Notes: generated from the sequence alone by a model not told the origin. A DNA stretch of 64,000 nt from Diphasiastrum complanatum (GCA_029204225.1 CM055095.1:33171732-33235731), one strand, 5' to 3'. Shown: positions 1 through 11,944, numbered from the stretch's first letter. Numbers and translations: made by a program.

Positions 1-3000
1 TAATTGCTTTAAGAAGAAAAACCAACTCAAGCAAGCTAATCTCTCCAAAAAGATTGAAGAAGATAAGTGATGGAGAAGGATCACTTATGGTGTCCAGTTT
101 TTCTTCATCATCTTTCAAGAAAGATGATGCTTGGTACATAGATAGTGGAGCTTCTTCACATATGTGCTATTCAAAGGAGTCTTTTGACTCAATTGTACCT
201 TACAAAGGACTTAAGAGATCTATTTACACTACTAATTATCACGAGTGCTCTATAGAAGGAATTGGCAACATTCCATTGAAACTTGCTTCTTCAAAAGTTC
301 TTGCACTTTCTAATGTTCTTTTTATTCCAAAACTTACAAAGAACTTGATTAGTGTGGGAAAGTTGCTTGATAATGGTTGTGATGTAAATCTCAACTCCAA
401 TACTTGCTTTATCTAGAAAAATGATGAGATCCTAGCTGATCGATCTCGATGCGGTGGAATTTTTTAGTTGAATTCTTATGAGAATGCAAACCTTTGTGAA
501 GTTGCTTTGTTATCTAAGGAGGAGTTGTGGCATAGAAGGTTGGGACATCCTAACTTTAAATCTGTGTTTTCTATGGTCAAGAAAGTGAAGGCTATTGGTC
601 TTCCGAAATTTCTTTCCAAAGATTTCAAGTCTTGTGAGGCTTGTGCTATTGCAAAATCACATAGAAAGCCATATCAGAAGTCTTTTATCAAGACTACTCA
701 TCCTTGGGAGCTTATACACTCGGATGTTCATTTTTCTTTCTTCTAAAAATATTGGTGGTGCAACATGTTTTGTCACCTTTATTGATGACTTTACTAGATA
801 TACTTGGTTGTATCTACTTTCTCCAAAAGCTATGGTATTTGATCACTTTCTAATCTTTAAATCTTATGTTGAGAAACAGTTTGCTTTCAAAGTTAAAGCT
901 TTAAGATGTGATGGAGGAGGTGAATACATCTCCAACAAGTTTCATGAATACTGTGAAGGTGATGGAATAAAGAGAGAGTTCTCTTGTGCTTATTCTCCAT
1001 CACAAAATGGAGTTGCTGAGAGAAAAAATAGATCTTTATGTGAATGTGCTAAAGCAATTCAAGTTGAAGCTTCTTTGCCTATTGAATATTGGGGTGAAGC
1101 TATAAATTGTACAAACTATTTGTGCAATAAATTACCTCACAATGCACTTGCTGGAAAATCACCTTTTGAAGTCTTGTTTAAGAAGAAACCTAAGGTAGAT
1201 CACCTTATAGTTTTTGGTTGTGCTTGCTTTGTTCATGTGACCTTGGAAACAAGGAAAAGATATGATCCTAATTCCATTAAAGGGATCATGGTTGGATATG
1301 CATCCAACAAGAAAGCTTACAGAATCTATGTTCCCTTTACCTCAACTAAAATTGAGAGTAGAGATGTTATATTTCATGAGAATCAAAAATACATTCTTGA
1401 GGAGGCCGAGTTCAAAGATTCTCACAAAGATACTCCAATCATCACCCTTGAAGACTATCATGGAGAGATGGGGCCGAGAATTGAGGAGGAGTCACCTCGA
1501 ATCTTTTCACCAAGGAGATCTCAAAGAGAAAGATCCTAGCCTAGGAGGCTTACTTATGAAGATAGAGGCAAGCAAGTGGAAATCAACTCCACTAATTGTG
1601 CTTATTTTATTTCACATGAGGAGCCAAAGGATGTATGATGCACTCAATTTGAAGGAATGGTACCTTGCCATGAAGGAGGAATAGGATGCTTTGATGGCCA
1701 ACAAGACATGGGAGGTTGTGGATCTTCCATCCAACAAACACACCATTGGTTGCAAGTGGGTTTTTCGAGTGAAGTATAATCAAGATGGCACAATCAACAA
1801 GTACAAGGCTAGACTTTGTGCTAAAGGTTTTGCTCAAGTTTATGGACTGGATTATGAGGAGACTTTTGCTCTAGTTGCAAAGATGGTATGTTAGAATCAT
1901 AATTTCTATTGCTTGTTTTTTTCAATTGGCAAGTTCTTCAACTCGATGTCTCTAATGCATTTTAAAATGGATATCTAAAAGAAGATATTCATATGGATCA
2001 GCCTATTGGGTTCATCCATGACAAAGACAAAGTTTGCTTGCTCTTCAAGAGTCTATATGGACTAAAGCAAGCTCCAAGGTCATGGTATTCTCGACTTAAC
2101 ACCTTTCTTGAGTCACTAGGATTTAATTTTAGTAACCATGATCCTTCCTTATCTGTCAAGTTTTTTGATAAAGATATTGTCATCCTTCTTATTTATGTTG
2201 ATGATATCATTCTAACAGGAAGTTGTATCAAGTTAGTTGAGGAAACCAAGATTGCACTTGGAAAAGAGTTCAAGATGCAATATCTTGGAAAAATTCACTA
2301 CATACTAGGATTAGAGATTGACTTTCTTAAAGAGAAAGCTTTTGTATGTCAATCCAAGTATGCTCTTTCAATGTTAAAAAAGTTTCAATATGTTAGATTG
2401 TAAGAGTATAGAAACTTCTATGGAGCAAAATGTAAAAGACTCACAAAGGTGACGAAAGATCCTTTGTGGACATCACACTTTTCAGGAGTCTTATAGGCTC
2501 CTTAATTTGGCTCACAATAACTAGACCTGACATAAGCTTTAGTGTTCATAAGTTGAGCCAGGCTATGCAAAATCCTACTATTTATCATTGGAAAATGGCC
2601 AAGAGAGTGCTTAGATATATATCTTCAACTTTTGATTATGGTTTATTGTATAAAAGTGAAGATCTTCCTATTGTTGGTTATTTTGACTCGGATTTTGCAA
2701 GTGATAGAGCAGATCAAAAATCTACAAGTGCTCATGTCATATATCTTGGAGGAAACTTGATATCTTGGCTTTCCAAAAAACAAGATACTGTATCACTCTC
2801 ATCTTGTGAAGCTGAGTATAAGGCACTCACTACAACAACAAAAGAAGTGCTTTGGATCAAGAGGTTGCTAGTGGAGCTAAAGATAATCATGGAAGAGGAT
2901 CTACCTATGATCATGTGTGACAACATTTCAGCCCAAGCCCTTGCCAACAACCCAATATTCCATGCAAGGAGCAAGCATATCGAAGTTGCACATCACTTCT

Positions 3001-3157
3001 GAGAGAGAAGCTCATTGGAGGGGAAATCTACTTGGAGTACATCGACACATCATCTTGTATTGCTGATATGCTCACCAAACCTTTGAGCAAAAGTTCCTTC
3101 ATCAAGCATAGAGCCAATCTTGGAGTAATACCAAGATCCATGTTCAAGTCAATATAG
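1..3157 (+). pseudogene. Copia-A pol pseudogene (PR-INT-RT-RNase H)
   Basis: Read in several frames, this is a broken polyprotein. The protease motif WYIDSGASSHM is near 130-165. The GAG-pre-integrase motif LWHRRLGHPN is near 525-550. The integrase core has HSDVHF near 718, RCDGGGEY near 905 and NGVAERKNR near 1005. RT has [14 protein letters not shown] near 2056 and an intact YVDD near 2200. RNase H has SSCEAEYKAL near 2800 and ARSKHIEVAHH near 2970. It ends with RSMFKSI and a stop at 3155-3157. Defects are a TAG at 414-416, a frameshift near 745, a TAG in RERS at 1537, a TAA in the RT NAF-NGYL stretch near 1963 and frameshifts near 1890 and 2400. Several of these stops recur in A3 or A5. 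It cannot make a functional polyprotein. Confidence 0.9.
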
Positions 3158-3159
3158 AT

Positions 3160-3174
3160 TGTTTTTAAGAGGAG
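3160..3174 (+). other. Polypurine tract of A1
   Basis: The purine-rich run TTTTTAAGAGGAG lies directly before the LTR start TGTTGAAAT. In LTR retrotransposons this position primes plus-strand DNA synthesis. The equivalent tract is present in A2 (4369-4382, reverse) and A3 (21514-21528). Confidence 0.75.
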
Positions 3175-3464
3175 TGTTGAAATAAAAAAATAATCCATCT
3201 TGACTTTAGGCTTGCTACATATATTGTACCATGCAAGTATGTTGTTCATAAATGCAAAATGCCAAGTTTGGCCTAGATAGAACTCGAGCTACATGGATAT
3301 GTCATATCTAGATTGATGAGTATAACTTGCATATAGATTGTAGACTTAGAAATAGCAAAATTATGCTAGTAGAAACTCGTGGCAATTCACATGCATTAAT
3401 TGTAAGTGATCCATAGTGACATGCAAGGCATGCACAAAGTGTAATGGACACATGCATGATGATT
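3175..3464 (+). repeat. Copia-A 3' LTR fragment (A1)
   Basis: The fragment starts TGTTGAAAT after the polypurine tract and matches the first third of the A5 LTR (23376-24159), including the stretch with CATGCATTAATTGTAA. It stops at about 3464, where it meets accessory-ORF sequence. The A3 LTR (21529-21818) is cut at almost the same internal point. Confidence 0.85.
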
Positions 3465-3575
3465 TACAACAGCTCGTCCTCCTCCAAGCACAACTCCAGA
3501 TTTATGAGACAAAAAATACACATCTGGGAGCGGAGGTACAAGCGTTGCAGAATAAGAAGACCGCCTGGTTAGCTC
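3465..3575 (+). pseudogene. aORF fragment, coiled-coil part (copy ii, piece 1)
   Basis: It translates to QLVLLQAQLQIYETKNTHLG and on to a WLAL end. This matches the coiled-coil segment of the long aORF at 41692-44806 (LTLLEAENTHLGTEV...). The piece ends with AGCTC, which is duplicated at 10272-10276 on the far side of the A2 insertion, so this ORF continued there before A2 arrived. The same segment with the same junction occurs at 28030-28142. Function is unknown; what is visible is leucine/glutamine-rich heptad-like sequence. Confidence 0.75.
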
Positions 3576-4368
3576 TGACAAAATTTCCAAATTTCACACG
3601 TGTGGGGAATGTCCACAAGTATGATGGATCTAGTTAAGCTTTGTGATTCGCAAAGTAACCTGATTCTAGATTGATTAGCAAGATCTAGTTCAGAAGAAAT
3701 GGCTTAACCACAATCTAGCATGCTAAGCCACTGAATATGATAGCAATGAATCAATAATTAGGAAAAGTACAAGATATCAGTGTATAAGCATTAGCTTCAA
3801 CACGAGTTAGAGAGAGAAAGATAGAGAGATAACAAGCAAAATAGTTTAGATCCAAAATGGCATGAGATAGCTACAAAACTTTGGTTCTTCATCATTGATT
3901 GTGAGGAGAGCTACACATATTTATGAAGTTTGAGGTAGCTCGAGGTAGAACCACATCCATTTATTACAAAATGACATCCAAAGTGACATCTAGAGTCTAT
4001 GTGACATTTGTCACTTGCCATGCATGAAATTCTAACAAATTTTTACAATTGTGCTAGTTCTAACTACCAAAGTACAAACCATCATGCATGTGTCATTTAC
4101 ACTTTGTGCATGCCTTGCATGTCACTATGGATCACTTACAATTAATGCATGTGAATTGTCACGAGTTTCTACAAGCATGACTTTGCTAATTCTATGTCTA
4201 CAAACTATATGCAAGTTGTATTCTTCAATCTAGATATTACATAACCATGTAGCTCAAGTTCTATGTAGGCCAAACTTGGCATTTTGCATTTATGAGCTAC
4301 ATACTTGCATGGTACAACATTTGTAGCAAGCCAAGAAATCAATATGGATTGTTTTCTCAATTTTAACA
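3576..4368 (-). repeat. A2 3' LTR
   Basis: In element orientation it begins TGTTAAAATTGA and ends TTTTGTCA (TG...CA ends), 793 bp. A TATA-like CATAAATATG lies mid-LTR (near 3915). The palindrome CACACGTGTG is at 3595-3604 close to the 3' end. Length equals the 5' LTR at 9479-10271. Confidence 0.92.
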
Positions 4369-4382
4369 CTCCTCCTAAAAAC
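4369..4382 (-). other. Polypurine tract of A2
   Basis: Reverse complement GTTTTTAGGAGGAG lies immediately upstream of the 3' LTR start and about a dozen bases from the pol stop, the standard plus-strand priming site. Confidence 0.75.
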
Positions 4383-4385
4383 AAT

Positions 4386-7300
4386 CTATATTGACTTGAA
4401 CATGGATCTTGGTATTACTCGAAGATTGGCTCTATGCTTGATGAAGGAACTTTTGCTCAAAGGTTTGGTGAGCATATCAACAATACAATATGATGTGTCG
4501 ATGTGCGCCAAATTGATTTTCCCTCCAATGAGCTTCTCTCTCATGTAGTGATGTGCAACTTCGATATGCTTGCTCCTTGCATGGAATATCGAGTTGTTGG
4601 CAAGGGCTTGGGCTGAAATGTTGTCACACATGATCATAGATAGATCCTCTTCCAAGATTATCTTTAGTTCCACTAGTAACCTCTTGATCCAAAGCACTTC
4701 CTTTGTTGTTGTAATGAGTGCCTTGTACTCAGCTTCACATGATGAGAGTGATATGGTATCTTGCTTTCTAGAAAGCCAGGATATCAAGTTTCCTCCAAGA
4801 TATATGACATAAGCACTTTTAGATTTTCGATCTGCTCTATCACTTGCACAATCCGAGTCAAAATAACCAATAATAGAAAGATCTTCACTTTTATACAATA
4901 AACCAAAATCAAAAGTTGAAGATATATATCTAAGCACTCTCTTGGCCATTTTCCAATGATAGATAGTAGGATTTTGCATAGCCTGGCTCAACTTATGAAC
5001 ACTAAAGCTTATGTCAGGTCTAGTTATTGTGAGCCAAATTAAAAAGCCTATGAGACTTCTAAAAAGTGTGTTGTCCACGAAGGTTTTTTCATCACCTTTG
5101 TTAGAGTCCTTTACATTTTGCTCCATAGGTGTTGCTATACTCTTACAATTCAGCATATTGAACTTCTTTAACATTGAAAGAGCATACTTGGATTGATATA
5201 CAATAGCTTTATCTTTAAGAAAGTCAATCTCTAGTCCTAGAATATAGTGAATTTCTCCAAGATCTTGCACTGTCTTGAACTCTTTTCCAAGTGCAATCTC
5301 GGTTTCCTCAACTAACTTGATACTACTTCCTGTCAGAATGTTATCATCAACATAAATAAGAAGAATGACAATATCTTTATCAAAAAACTTGACATATAAG
5401 GAAGGATCATAGTTACTAGGATTAAATACTAGTGACTCAAGAAAGGTGTTAAGTCGAGAATACCATGACCTTGGAGCTTGCCTCAATCCATATGAAGAGC
5501 AAGCAAACTTTTTCTTTGTCATGGATGAACCCAATAGGCTGATCCATATAAATCTCTTCTTCTAGATACCCATTTAGAAATGCATCTCCTCATAATCAAG
5601 TCCATAAACTTGAGCAAAACCTTTAGCACAAGGCCTAGCCTTGTACTTGTTGATTGTGCCATCTTGATTTTACTTGACTCGAAAAACCCACTTGCAACCA
5701 ATGGTGTGCTTGTTGGATGGAAGATCCACAAGCTCCCATGTCTTCTTGGCCATCAAAGCATCATATTCCTCCTTCATGGCAAGATACCATTCCTTCGAAC
5801 TGAGTGCATCATATACATCCTTTGGCTCCTCATGTGAAATAAAATAAGCACAATTAGTGGAGCTGAATTCCACTTGCTTGCCTCTATCTTCATTCGAGGT
5901 GACTCCTCCTCAATTCTAGGCCCCATCTCTCCATGATAGTCTTCAAGGGTGATGATTGGAGTATCTTTGTGAGAATCTTTGAACTCGGCCTCCTCAAGAA
6001 TGTATTTTTTATCTTCATGGAATATAACATCTCTACTCTCAATTATAGTTGAGGTAGAGGGAACATAGATTCTGTAAGCTTTCTTGTTGGATGCATATCC
6101 AACCATGATCCCTTTAATAGAATTAGGATCATATTTTTTCCTTGTTTCCAAGGGCACATGAACAAAGCAACTACAACCAAAAACTCTAAGGTGATCTACC
6201 TTGGGTTTCTTCTTAAACAAGACTTTAAAAGGTAATTTTCCAGCAAGTGCATTGTGAGGTAATCTATTGCACAAATACTTTGCACAATTTATAGCTTCAC
6301 CCCAATATTCAATAGGCAAAGAAGCTGCTACTGGAATTGCTTTAGCACATTCACATAAAGATTTGTTTTTCCTCTCAGCTACTCCATTTTGAGATGGAGA
6401 ATAATCACGAGAAAACTCTCTCTTTATTCATTCACCTTCACAGTATTCATGAAACTTGTTGGAGATGTATTCACCAAATCCATCACATCTTAAAGCTTTA
6501 ACTTTGAAAGAAAATTGTTTCTCAACATAAGCTTTGAAGATTAGGAAGTGATAAAAAACCATAGCCTTTGAAGAAAGTAAATACATCCAAAGTCATCAAT
6601 AAAGGTGACAAAACATCTTGCACCAACAATACTTTTAGAAGAGGAAAAATGTACATCTGAGTGTATAAGCTCCAAAGGATGAGTAGTCTTTATAAAAGAA
6701 TTCTGATATGGCTTTATGTGTGACTTTGCAATGGCACAAGCCTCACAAGGCTTGAAATCTTTAGAAAGAGATTTTGGAAGACCAATAGCCTTCACTTTCT
6801 TAACCATAGAAGACATAGATTTAAAGTTAGGACGACCCAACCTTCTATGCCATAGCTCCTCCTTAGATAACAAAGCAACTTCACAAAGGTTTGCATTTTC
6901 ATAAGAATTCAACTTAAAAATTCCACCACATCTAGATCCATCAGCAAGGATCTCTTCATTTTTCTTGATAAAACAAGTACTGGAGTTGAACTTTACATCA
7001 CAACCATTATCAAGCAACTTTCCCACACTAATCAAGTTCTTTGTGAGTTTTGGAATGAAAAGAACATTAGAAAGTGCAAGAACTTTTGAAGAAGCAAGTT
7101 TCAATGGAATGTTGCCAATTCCTTCTATTGGGCACAATATAAATAGATCTCTTGAGTCCTTTGTAAGAGTTGATTGAGTCAAATGACTCCTTTGAATATC
7201 TCATATGTGAAGAAGCTCCACTATGTATGTACCAAGCTCCATCTTTCTTGAAAGGTGATGAAGAAAAACTAGACACCATCATCACTTGCAACAGAATCTT

Positions 7301-7508
7301 CTTCAATCTCTTTGGAGAGATTAGCTTGCTTGAGTTGGTTTTTCTTTTTAAAGCAATTAGAGGCATAGTGCCCCTTCTTGCCAGAGAAGAAACACTTCAC
7401 TTTCTTCTTCTTGGTCTTTGAGTTAGAAGGATGAGATGTATCATCCTCTTCACCATCTTTGTCTCGATCTTTGGCTTTGTCTTTGTTGGATGCTTGAGAG
7501 AATTGGTT
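4386..7508 (-). pseudogene. A2 gag tail and pol pseudogene
   Basis: Reading down the reverse strand: a basic lysine-rich gag tail (near 7500-7420); a zinc knuckle near 7395-7345 whose second Cys is Ser (CFFSGKKGHYASNC); protease YIHSGASSHM near 7240, with Asp of the DSG triad replaced by His; pre-integrase ELWHRRLGRPN near 6860; integrase core to about 5870; RT with intact YVDD near 5350; RNase H with SSCEAEYKAL near 4740; stop at 4386. About 95 bp covering RT motif A (the LQLDVSNAF region kept in A4) is deleted near 5580. Frameshifts occur near 6540-6320, 5870 and 5530. The missing catalytic Asp residues make it non-functional. Confidence 0.9.
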
Positions 7509-8360
7509 CTACCTTCCTATGTGAAACACTTGCAACTGTATTTGAGATGAATCTCAAATATTCCACAAGACAAGTTATCTAGATCAGACACACAAAGTGG
7601 ATTGAGACACTTTGGCTAGTTTGAATCCTACTTCAAAGGAAAACACAGTTGACTCTCAGAAGGCTCAAAAGGTGTTCATTACTTCAAACTTAGTCTTGAT
7701 CTTTAGTTTCTTGTGTAGGATGCTCAAAACAATGGATTCAGAACAAAGCAAGATTGAATCAAATCAAAATGCTGTCACTCGGATTTTGGACCTATCCCTA
7801 TCCTCTTTAAGAGCTTATAACTCTTGCTAGACACATCAGATAGATTTGGTTTTGAGTTCTATGGAAAGTACAGATCATAAGCTTTCCATCAAGCTATAAC
7901 ACTACTATCTTTGGATCTATAAGCAAGGAGAACAAAGGGACTGAAAATCTTTGATTTTCAAATGGGCGGAATTCCAGAATTCCGTACTACCACATTTTAG
8001 GTTTGAAAATTTAATTCCAATCCGATTTGATCCAAATACACTTCAGAGAAAGGTGAGAAAAAGTGCAAAACTGCTTTTTTGCTTGATTTAGCTCTCAATT
8101 TCTTCTACAATAAGAGATGTTAGCATGCAAAGCTTAATTTGGCTCTGATACCATGACAAAATTTCCAGATTTCACACGTGTGGGGAATGTACACAAGTAT
8201 TATGGATCTAATTAAGCTTTGTGATTAGCACAGTAACCTGATTCTAGATTGATTAGCAAGATCTAGTTCAGAAGAAATGGCTTAACCACAATCTAGCATT
8301 CTAAGCAACTGAATATGATAGCAATGAATCAATAACTAGCAAAAGTACAAGATATCATTG
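7509..8360 (-). repeat. Internal duplication of U5-PBS-leader in A2 (copy 1)
   Basis: This 852-bp block repeats 8815-9684 (870 bp). The 18-bp length difference is explained by one indel near 7630/8940 around a GGCACGTGTG motif. The block holds 207 bp of LTR 3' end (8154-8360), a second PBS complement (8141-8153) and the untranslated leader. At 8360/8361 the LTR piece abuts gag, and at 7509 the leader joins the gag tail. It looks like a template-switch or recombination product that replaced the middle of gag. Confidence 0.88.
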
Positions 8361-8709
8361 TTTGGAAACTTTGGAAAATTTGATTCCTAAGAGTGAGTAT
8401 TCTAGAAGTATTCTTTGCTTCATAGATGGACTTTAGTGCATCCCAAGCTTCTTTGGCTGTAGTGCAAGATCCTATCTCTCTCAAAAGTTCATTAGATACA
8501 TTCATCTTAATTAAATGTAGAGCCATTCTAGCTCTTTTCTTATACTTAAGAATTTTAGCCTGTGCTTGAGGCTCCTTCTCAACACCAAGCACAATATCCA
8601 TAACATCTTGGAGTATTAAAATAGACTCCATTCTGAACTTCAAAATTGAGTAATTAGAAGTGTTTAGTCTTTCATTGGCTTCTAGAAGATATCCTCCCTG
8701 AGATGACAT
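8361..8709 (-). pseudogene. Copia gag N-terminal fragment (A2)
   Basis: It starts MSSQGGYLLEANERLNTSNY, followed by MESILILQDVMDIVLG and WDALKSIYEAKNTSR, the typical N-terminal gag layout of plant copia elements (DUF4219-like start then a UBN2-type helical gag domain). It closely parallels the first 115 residues of the intact copia-E protein. It breaks off after NQIFQSFQ, where LTR sequence begins. The remaining 140 or so residues of capsid are missing. Confidence 0.9.
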
Positions 8710-8814
8710 TTTAATGAAGACTTCTTAATTATTGGACTGCAATATGTTTGAGCTTGTTCCAATCAGACTTAAAGTTGCTGCTTGCTTTCACTGTATGTAT
8801 TTTCAAGGATGTAC

Positions 8815-9465
8815 TACCTTCCTATGTGAAACACTTGCAACTATATTTGAGATGAATCTCAAATATTCCACAAGACAAGTTATCTAGGTCAGACACACAA
8901 AGTGGATTGAGACACTTTGGCTAGTTTGAATCCTACTTTTGGCACGTGTGAAATGCTTCAAAGGAAAACACAATTGACTCTCAAAAGGCTCAAAAGGTGT
9001 TCATTACTTCAAACTCAGTTTTGATCTTTAGTTTCTTGTGTAGGATGCTCAAAACAATGGATTCAGAACAAAGCAAGATTGAATCAAATCAAAATGCTGT
9101 CACTCGGATTTTGGACCTATCCCTATCCTCTTTAAGAGCGTATAACTCTTGCTAGACACATCAGATTGATTTGGTTTCAATTTCTATGGAAAGTACAGAT
9201 CATAAGCTTTCCATCAAGCTCTAACACTACTATGTTTGGATCTATAAGCAAGGAGAACAAAGGGACTGAAAATCTCTGATTTTCACACGTGCGGAATTCC
9301 AGAATTCCGTACTACCACATTTTAGGTCTGAAAATTCAGTTCCAATCCGATTTGATCCAAATACACTTCAGAGAAAGGTGAGAAAAAGTGCAAAACTACT
9401 TTTTCGCTTGATTTAGCTCTCAATTTCTTGTACAATAAGAGATGTTAGCATGCAAAGCTTAATTT
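8815..9465 (-). repeat. A2 5' untranslated leader (duplication copy 2)
   Basis: Leader between PBS and gag, about 650 nt with no ORF of note. It contains the 18-nt palindrome at 9292-9309 preceded by CACACGTGCGG. With the adjoining PBS and LTR end (to 9684) it forms the second copy of the 850-bp duplication described at 7509-8360. Confidence 0.8.
9292..9309. promoter_or_regulatory. Leader palindrome of copia-A
   Basis: CGGAATTCCAGAATTCCG is a near-perfect 18-nt inverted repeat (8-bp arms around CA). The same element is at 7967-7984 and, as CGGAATTCTGGAATTCCG, at 24321-24338 in A5, always in the leader about 160-190 nt from the PBS. Arms that can form a hairpin in genomic RNA suggest a dimerisation or packaging signal; that role is inference. 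Confidence 0.5.
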
Positions 9466-9478
9466 GGCTCTGATACCA
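9466..9478 (-). other. Primer binding site (tRNA-iMet type) of A2
   Basis: Reverse complement TGGTATCAGAGCC lies directly after the 5' LTR end (TTTGTCA). It is complementary to the 3' end of plant initiator-Met tRNA, the usual primer of copia reverse transcription. An internal duplicate is at 8141-8153. Confidence 0.9.
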
Positions 9479-10271
9479 TGACAAAATTTCCAGATTTCAC
9501 ACGTGTGGGGAATGTCCACAAGTATTATGGATCTAATTAAGCTTTGTGATTAGCATAGTAACCTGATTCTAGACTAATTAGCAAGATCTAGTTCATAAGA
9601 AATGGCTTAACCACAATCTAGCATTCTAAGCAACTGAATATGATAGCAATGAATCAATAATTAGCAAAAGTACAAGATATCATTGTATAAGCATTAGCTT
9701 CAACATGAGTTAGAGAGAGAAAGATAGAGAGATAACAAGCAAAATAGTTTAGATCCAAAATGGCATGAGATAGCTACAAAACTTTGGTTCTTCATCATTG
9801 ATTGTGAGGAGAGCTACACATATTTATGGAGTTTGAGGTAGCTCGAGGTAGAACCACATCCATTTATTACAAAATGAAATCTAAAGTGACATCTAGAGCC
9901 TATGTGACATTTGTCACTTGCCATGCATGAAATTCTACCTAATTTTTACAAGTGTGCTAGTTCTAACTAACAAAGTACAAATCATCATGCATGTGTCCTT
10001 TACACTTTGTGCATGCCTTGCATGTCACTATGGATCACTTACAATTAATGCGTGTGAATTGCCACGAGTTTCTACAAGCATGACTTTGCTAATTCTATGT
10101 CCACAAACTATATGCAAATTGTACTCTTCAATCTAGATAGTACATAACCATATAGCTCGAGTTCTATGTAGGCCGAACTTGGCATTTTGCATTTATGAGC
10201 TACATACTTGCATGGTACAACATTTGTAGCAAGCCAAGAAATCAATATGGATTGTTTTTTCAATTTTGACA
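9479..10271 (-). repeat. A2 5' LTR
   Basis: 793 bp, same length as the 3' LTR at 3576-4368. In element orientation it starts TGTCAAAATTG and ends TTTTGTCA. Its outer edge is followed by the target duplication AGCTC. Confidence 0.92.
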
Positions 10272-11044
10272 AGCTCAACTGACACCTGATACTAGGCCAC
10301 TATCACAAGTTGAAATGAACTTATTCCGACATCAGGTGCAGGTTTACAACTAAACTTTAAACAACTATCAGGCGGAATGCGATAAGTACAGGATAAGTGC
10401 CAATCAGAAATTGGCCTAGGCAAGCAAGCCTCAAGGCCTACCAAAAGTTTATGGAGCAGAAACCCCAATCAGCCTCGGTGGCAACTCCAGTGCCACCTGT
10501 CTTTGATGCTGCACATGCCGGCTCCAGCCAAGGTAAAGGAAAACAAGGAGCGGGGGCAAGCAATTCAGACCATGGCTTGGGTGCACAAGATCAAGAGCCC
10601 TAGGATACCACAGGAGCCAACACTCAGGGGCAAGATACAGGCCCAGATACAAGCCAGACACTAGCCTCATTCTCGTAGGGCTCGAGATCGATCTCTGCCA
10701 GCCACACGTTCAGGAAGCCAACCTCGATAGAGGACGAAATCAATTCTTATCTGGCATAGTTCCCACACGAAAGCTCCCGTGGCGGCTGACAACTATCAAC
10801 AACGATAAAGGGAATCAAGGGCAATGAGCTGACCTACATTCCCACCTTAGGAGCTTAGCCATAATGGAGAAAACAACTATCTGAACGAGACCCTATGGCC
10901 GTCAGGACATACATCACTAGTCCTAGGCAGTTGCGGGTCAATGCCCACTACCTCCCCTACCCACGTTGATCTAAATGGGCAGAGTGTGGCACCCCCCAGG
11001 ATAAAATCACCATCCATACCAGAAATTGGCCGAGAATCGACTCA
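10272..11044 (+). pseudogene. aORF fragment, second coiled-coil to C-terminal part (copy ii, piece 2)
   Basis: This continues the ORF interrupted by A2. Recognisable stretches are QASLKAYQKFMEQKPQSASV and PPVFDAA (10424-10512), matching ALKACQKYMEMKAQPTPVV and PPNFDAA in the full copy at 41692-44806. Next comes a Gly/Gln-rich SSQGKGKQGAGASN stretch, and further on the LRVNAHYLPYPR block near 10930. It holds several stops. It ends with ACTCA at 11040-11044, repeated at 15738-15742 after copia-B. Confidence 0.8.
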
Positions 11045-11879
11045 TGTCAGAAATGGTGAACTCCTGCAACTTTGTCGCAGCACGAACAAGACATGAGGGC
11101 CGAACAATTCCCACCAGTCAACATGACTTTGACTCGAAGCACAAACGAGAACAATTTGCAATAGTCAACGTGTCTTTGACTCGAAGCACGAATGATTCGC
11201 GAATCAATCGTGAATCGCAAACACACCTCCAGGACCGCAAATCCAAAAAAGGGACGCGAAACGAAAACTACGAAAAGAACGAAAGCAAACGGGAGATATG
11301 AAACAAACAAAGAAAAATCTTTCGCGCTGCTAGCTGGCACCTCAACGAGCTTCACGCCCAGCTGAAACAAGTAGCAACAACATAGACTAACTAACTAGTT
11401 GATTAGCGTTAACTAGTGATGTGATTCTATGTTTGGCTATCTTGTAAACTCCACATAGTGGAGGTATAAACGATCCTCTCTGGATCATAATAAAAAAGTG
11501 AATACAGAGATCTGTAAGAGACAGAGAGAGACGTAGCAAATAAAGTAAGAAAGAAAAGACACCACAGTTGTGCATGAAAGTCTGCCAACGAGCAGAACAC
11601 AGCGAAAGAGTAGAATGTCATTCCGCCAACGAGCGTGACACTGACGAATTCACTCCAAACTAAAACTGATAATTCAATCACTCTATTTTTGTGCATCTTG
11701 TCTTTTGTTGTATATCATGATTGCTAGAATAGAATATGTTTTGTGATGCGTAGTCGAGTGTCTGGGATCCTATAAGGGCTTCCGCACAAAAGAAAATTAA
11801 AAGACAGAAATGTTTTTGTGATAAAGAAGACGAAGTGAGGACAAACACGAATCAGTCCCACACACGTGCTCCCGCGACA
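11045..11879 (+). repeat. Copia-B 5' LTR
   Basis: Starts TGTCAGAAATGG and ends CCGCGACA. It contains repeated TTTGACTCGAAGCACGAA units near its start (11130 and 11170), and CACACGTG close to its end (11861). The 3' LTR carries the same features with small indels, including an extra GTGAATACAGAGAT unit near 15350. Confidence 0.92.
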
Positions 11880-11892
11880 TGGTATCAGAGCC
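11880..11892 (+). other. Primer binding site of copia-B
   Basis: TGGTATCAGAGCC directly follows the 5' LTR, complementary to the 3' end of initiator-Met tRNA. Confidence 0.9.
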
Positions 11893-11944
11893 AACAAGTT
11901 GTCACCACCGATATCCCAGTAGTGATTCATCCAGACAACATAAT

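Larger units (their letters stand above)
1..3464 (+). mobile_element. Copia-A copy 1 (A1), truncated Ty1/copia retrotransposon
   Basis: The window opens inside the gag zinc-knuckle tail of a Ty1/copia element and runs through protease, integrase, reverse transcriptase and RNase H to a purine tract and the start of a 3' LTR. The 3' LTR is cut about 290 bp in, at a junction with an unrelated accessory-ORF fragment. The 5' half lies outside the window. Domain order protease-integrase-RT-RNase H defines Ty1/copia. Close relatives are A2 (3576-10271), A3 (20013-21818), A4 (28143-30429) and A5 (23376-27610). By its LTR start (TGTTGAAAT) it groups with A3 and A5 rather than with A2 and A4. Confidence 0.92.
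3576..10271 (-). mobile_element. Copia-A copy 2 (A2), complete but rearranged, TSD AGCTC
   Basis: This is a 6696-bp reverse-strand copia element. Both LTRs are 793 bp (9479-10271 and 3576-4368). A 13-nt iMet-type PBS lies next to the 5' LTR and a purine tract next to the 3' LTR. The 5-bp target duplication AGCTC is at 3571-3575 and 10272-10276. It landed inside the gypsy aORF, which resumes at 10272. Internally it is abnormal: a partial gag is followed by a second U5-PBS-leader block, and the central gag region is missing before the zinc-knuckle tail. The LTRs show several differences by eye, so it is older than copia-E. Confidence 0.93.

Noticed and set aside
1607-1837. Reverse ORFs inside copia pol (also 5580-5837, 29717-30133)
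   Set aside because: Exact antisense shadows of the RT start region in copies of the same element.
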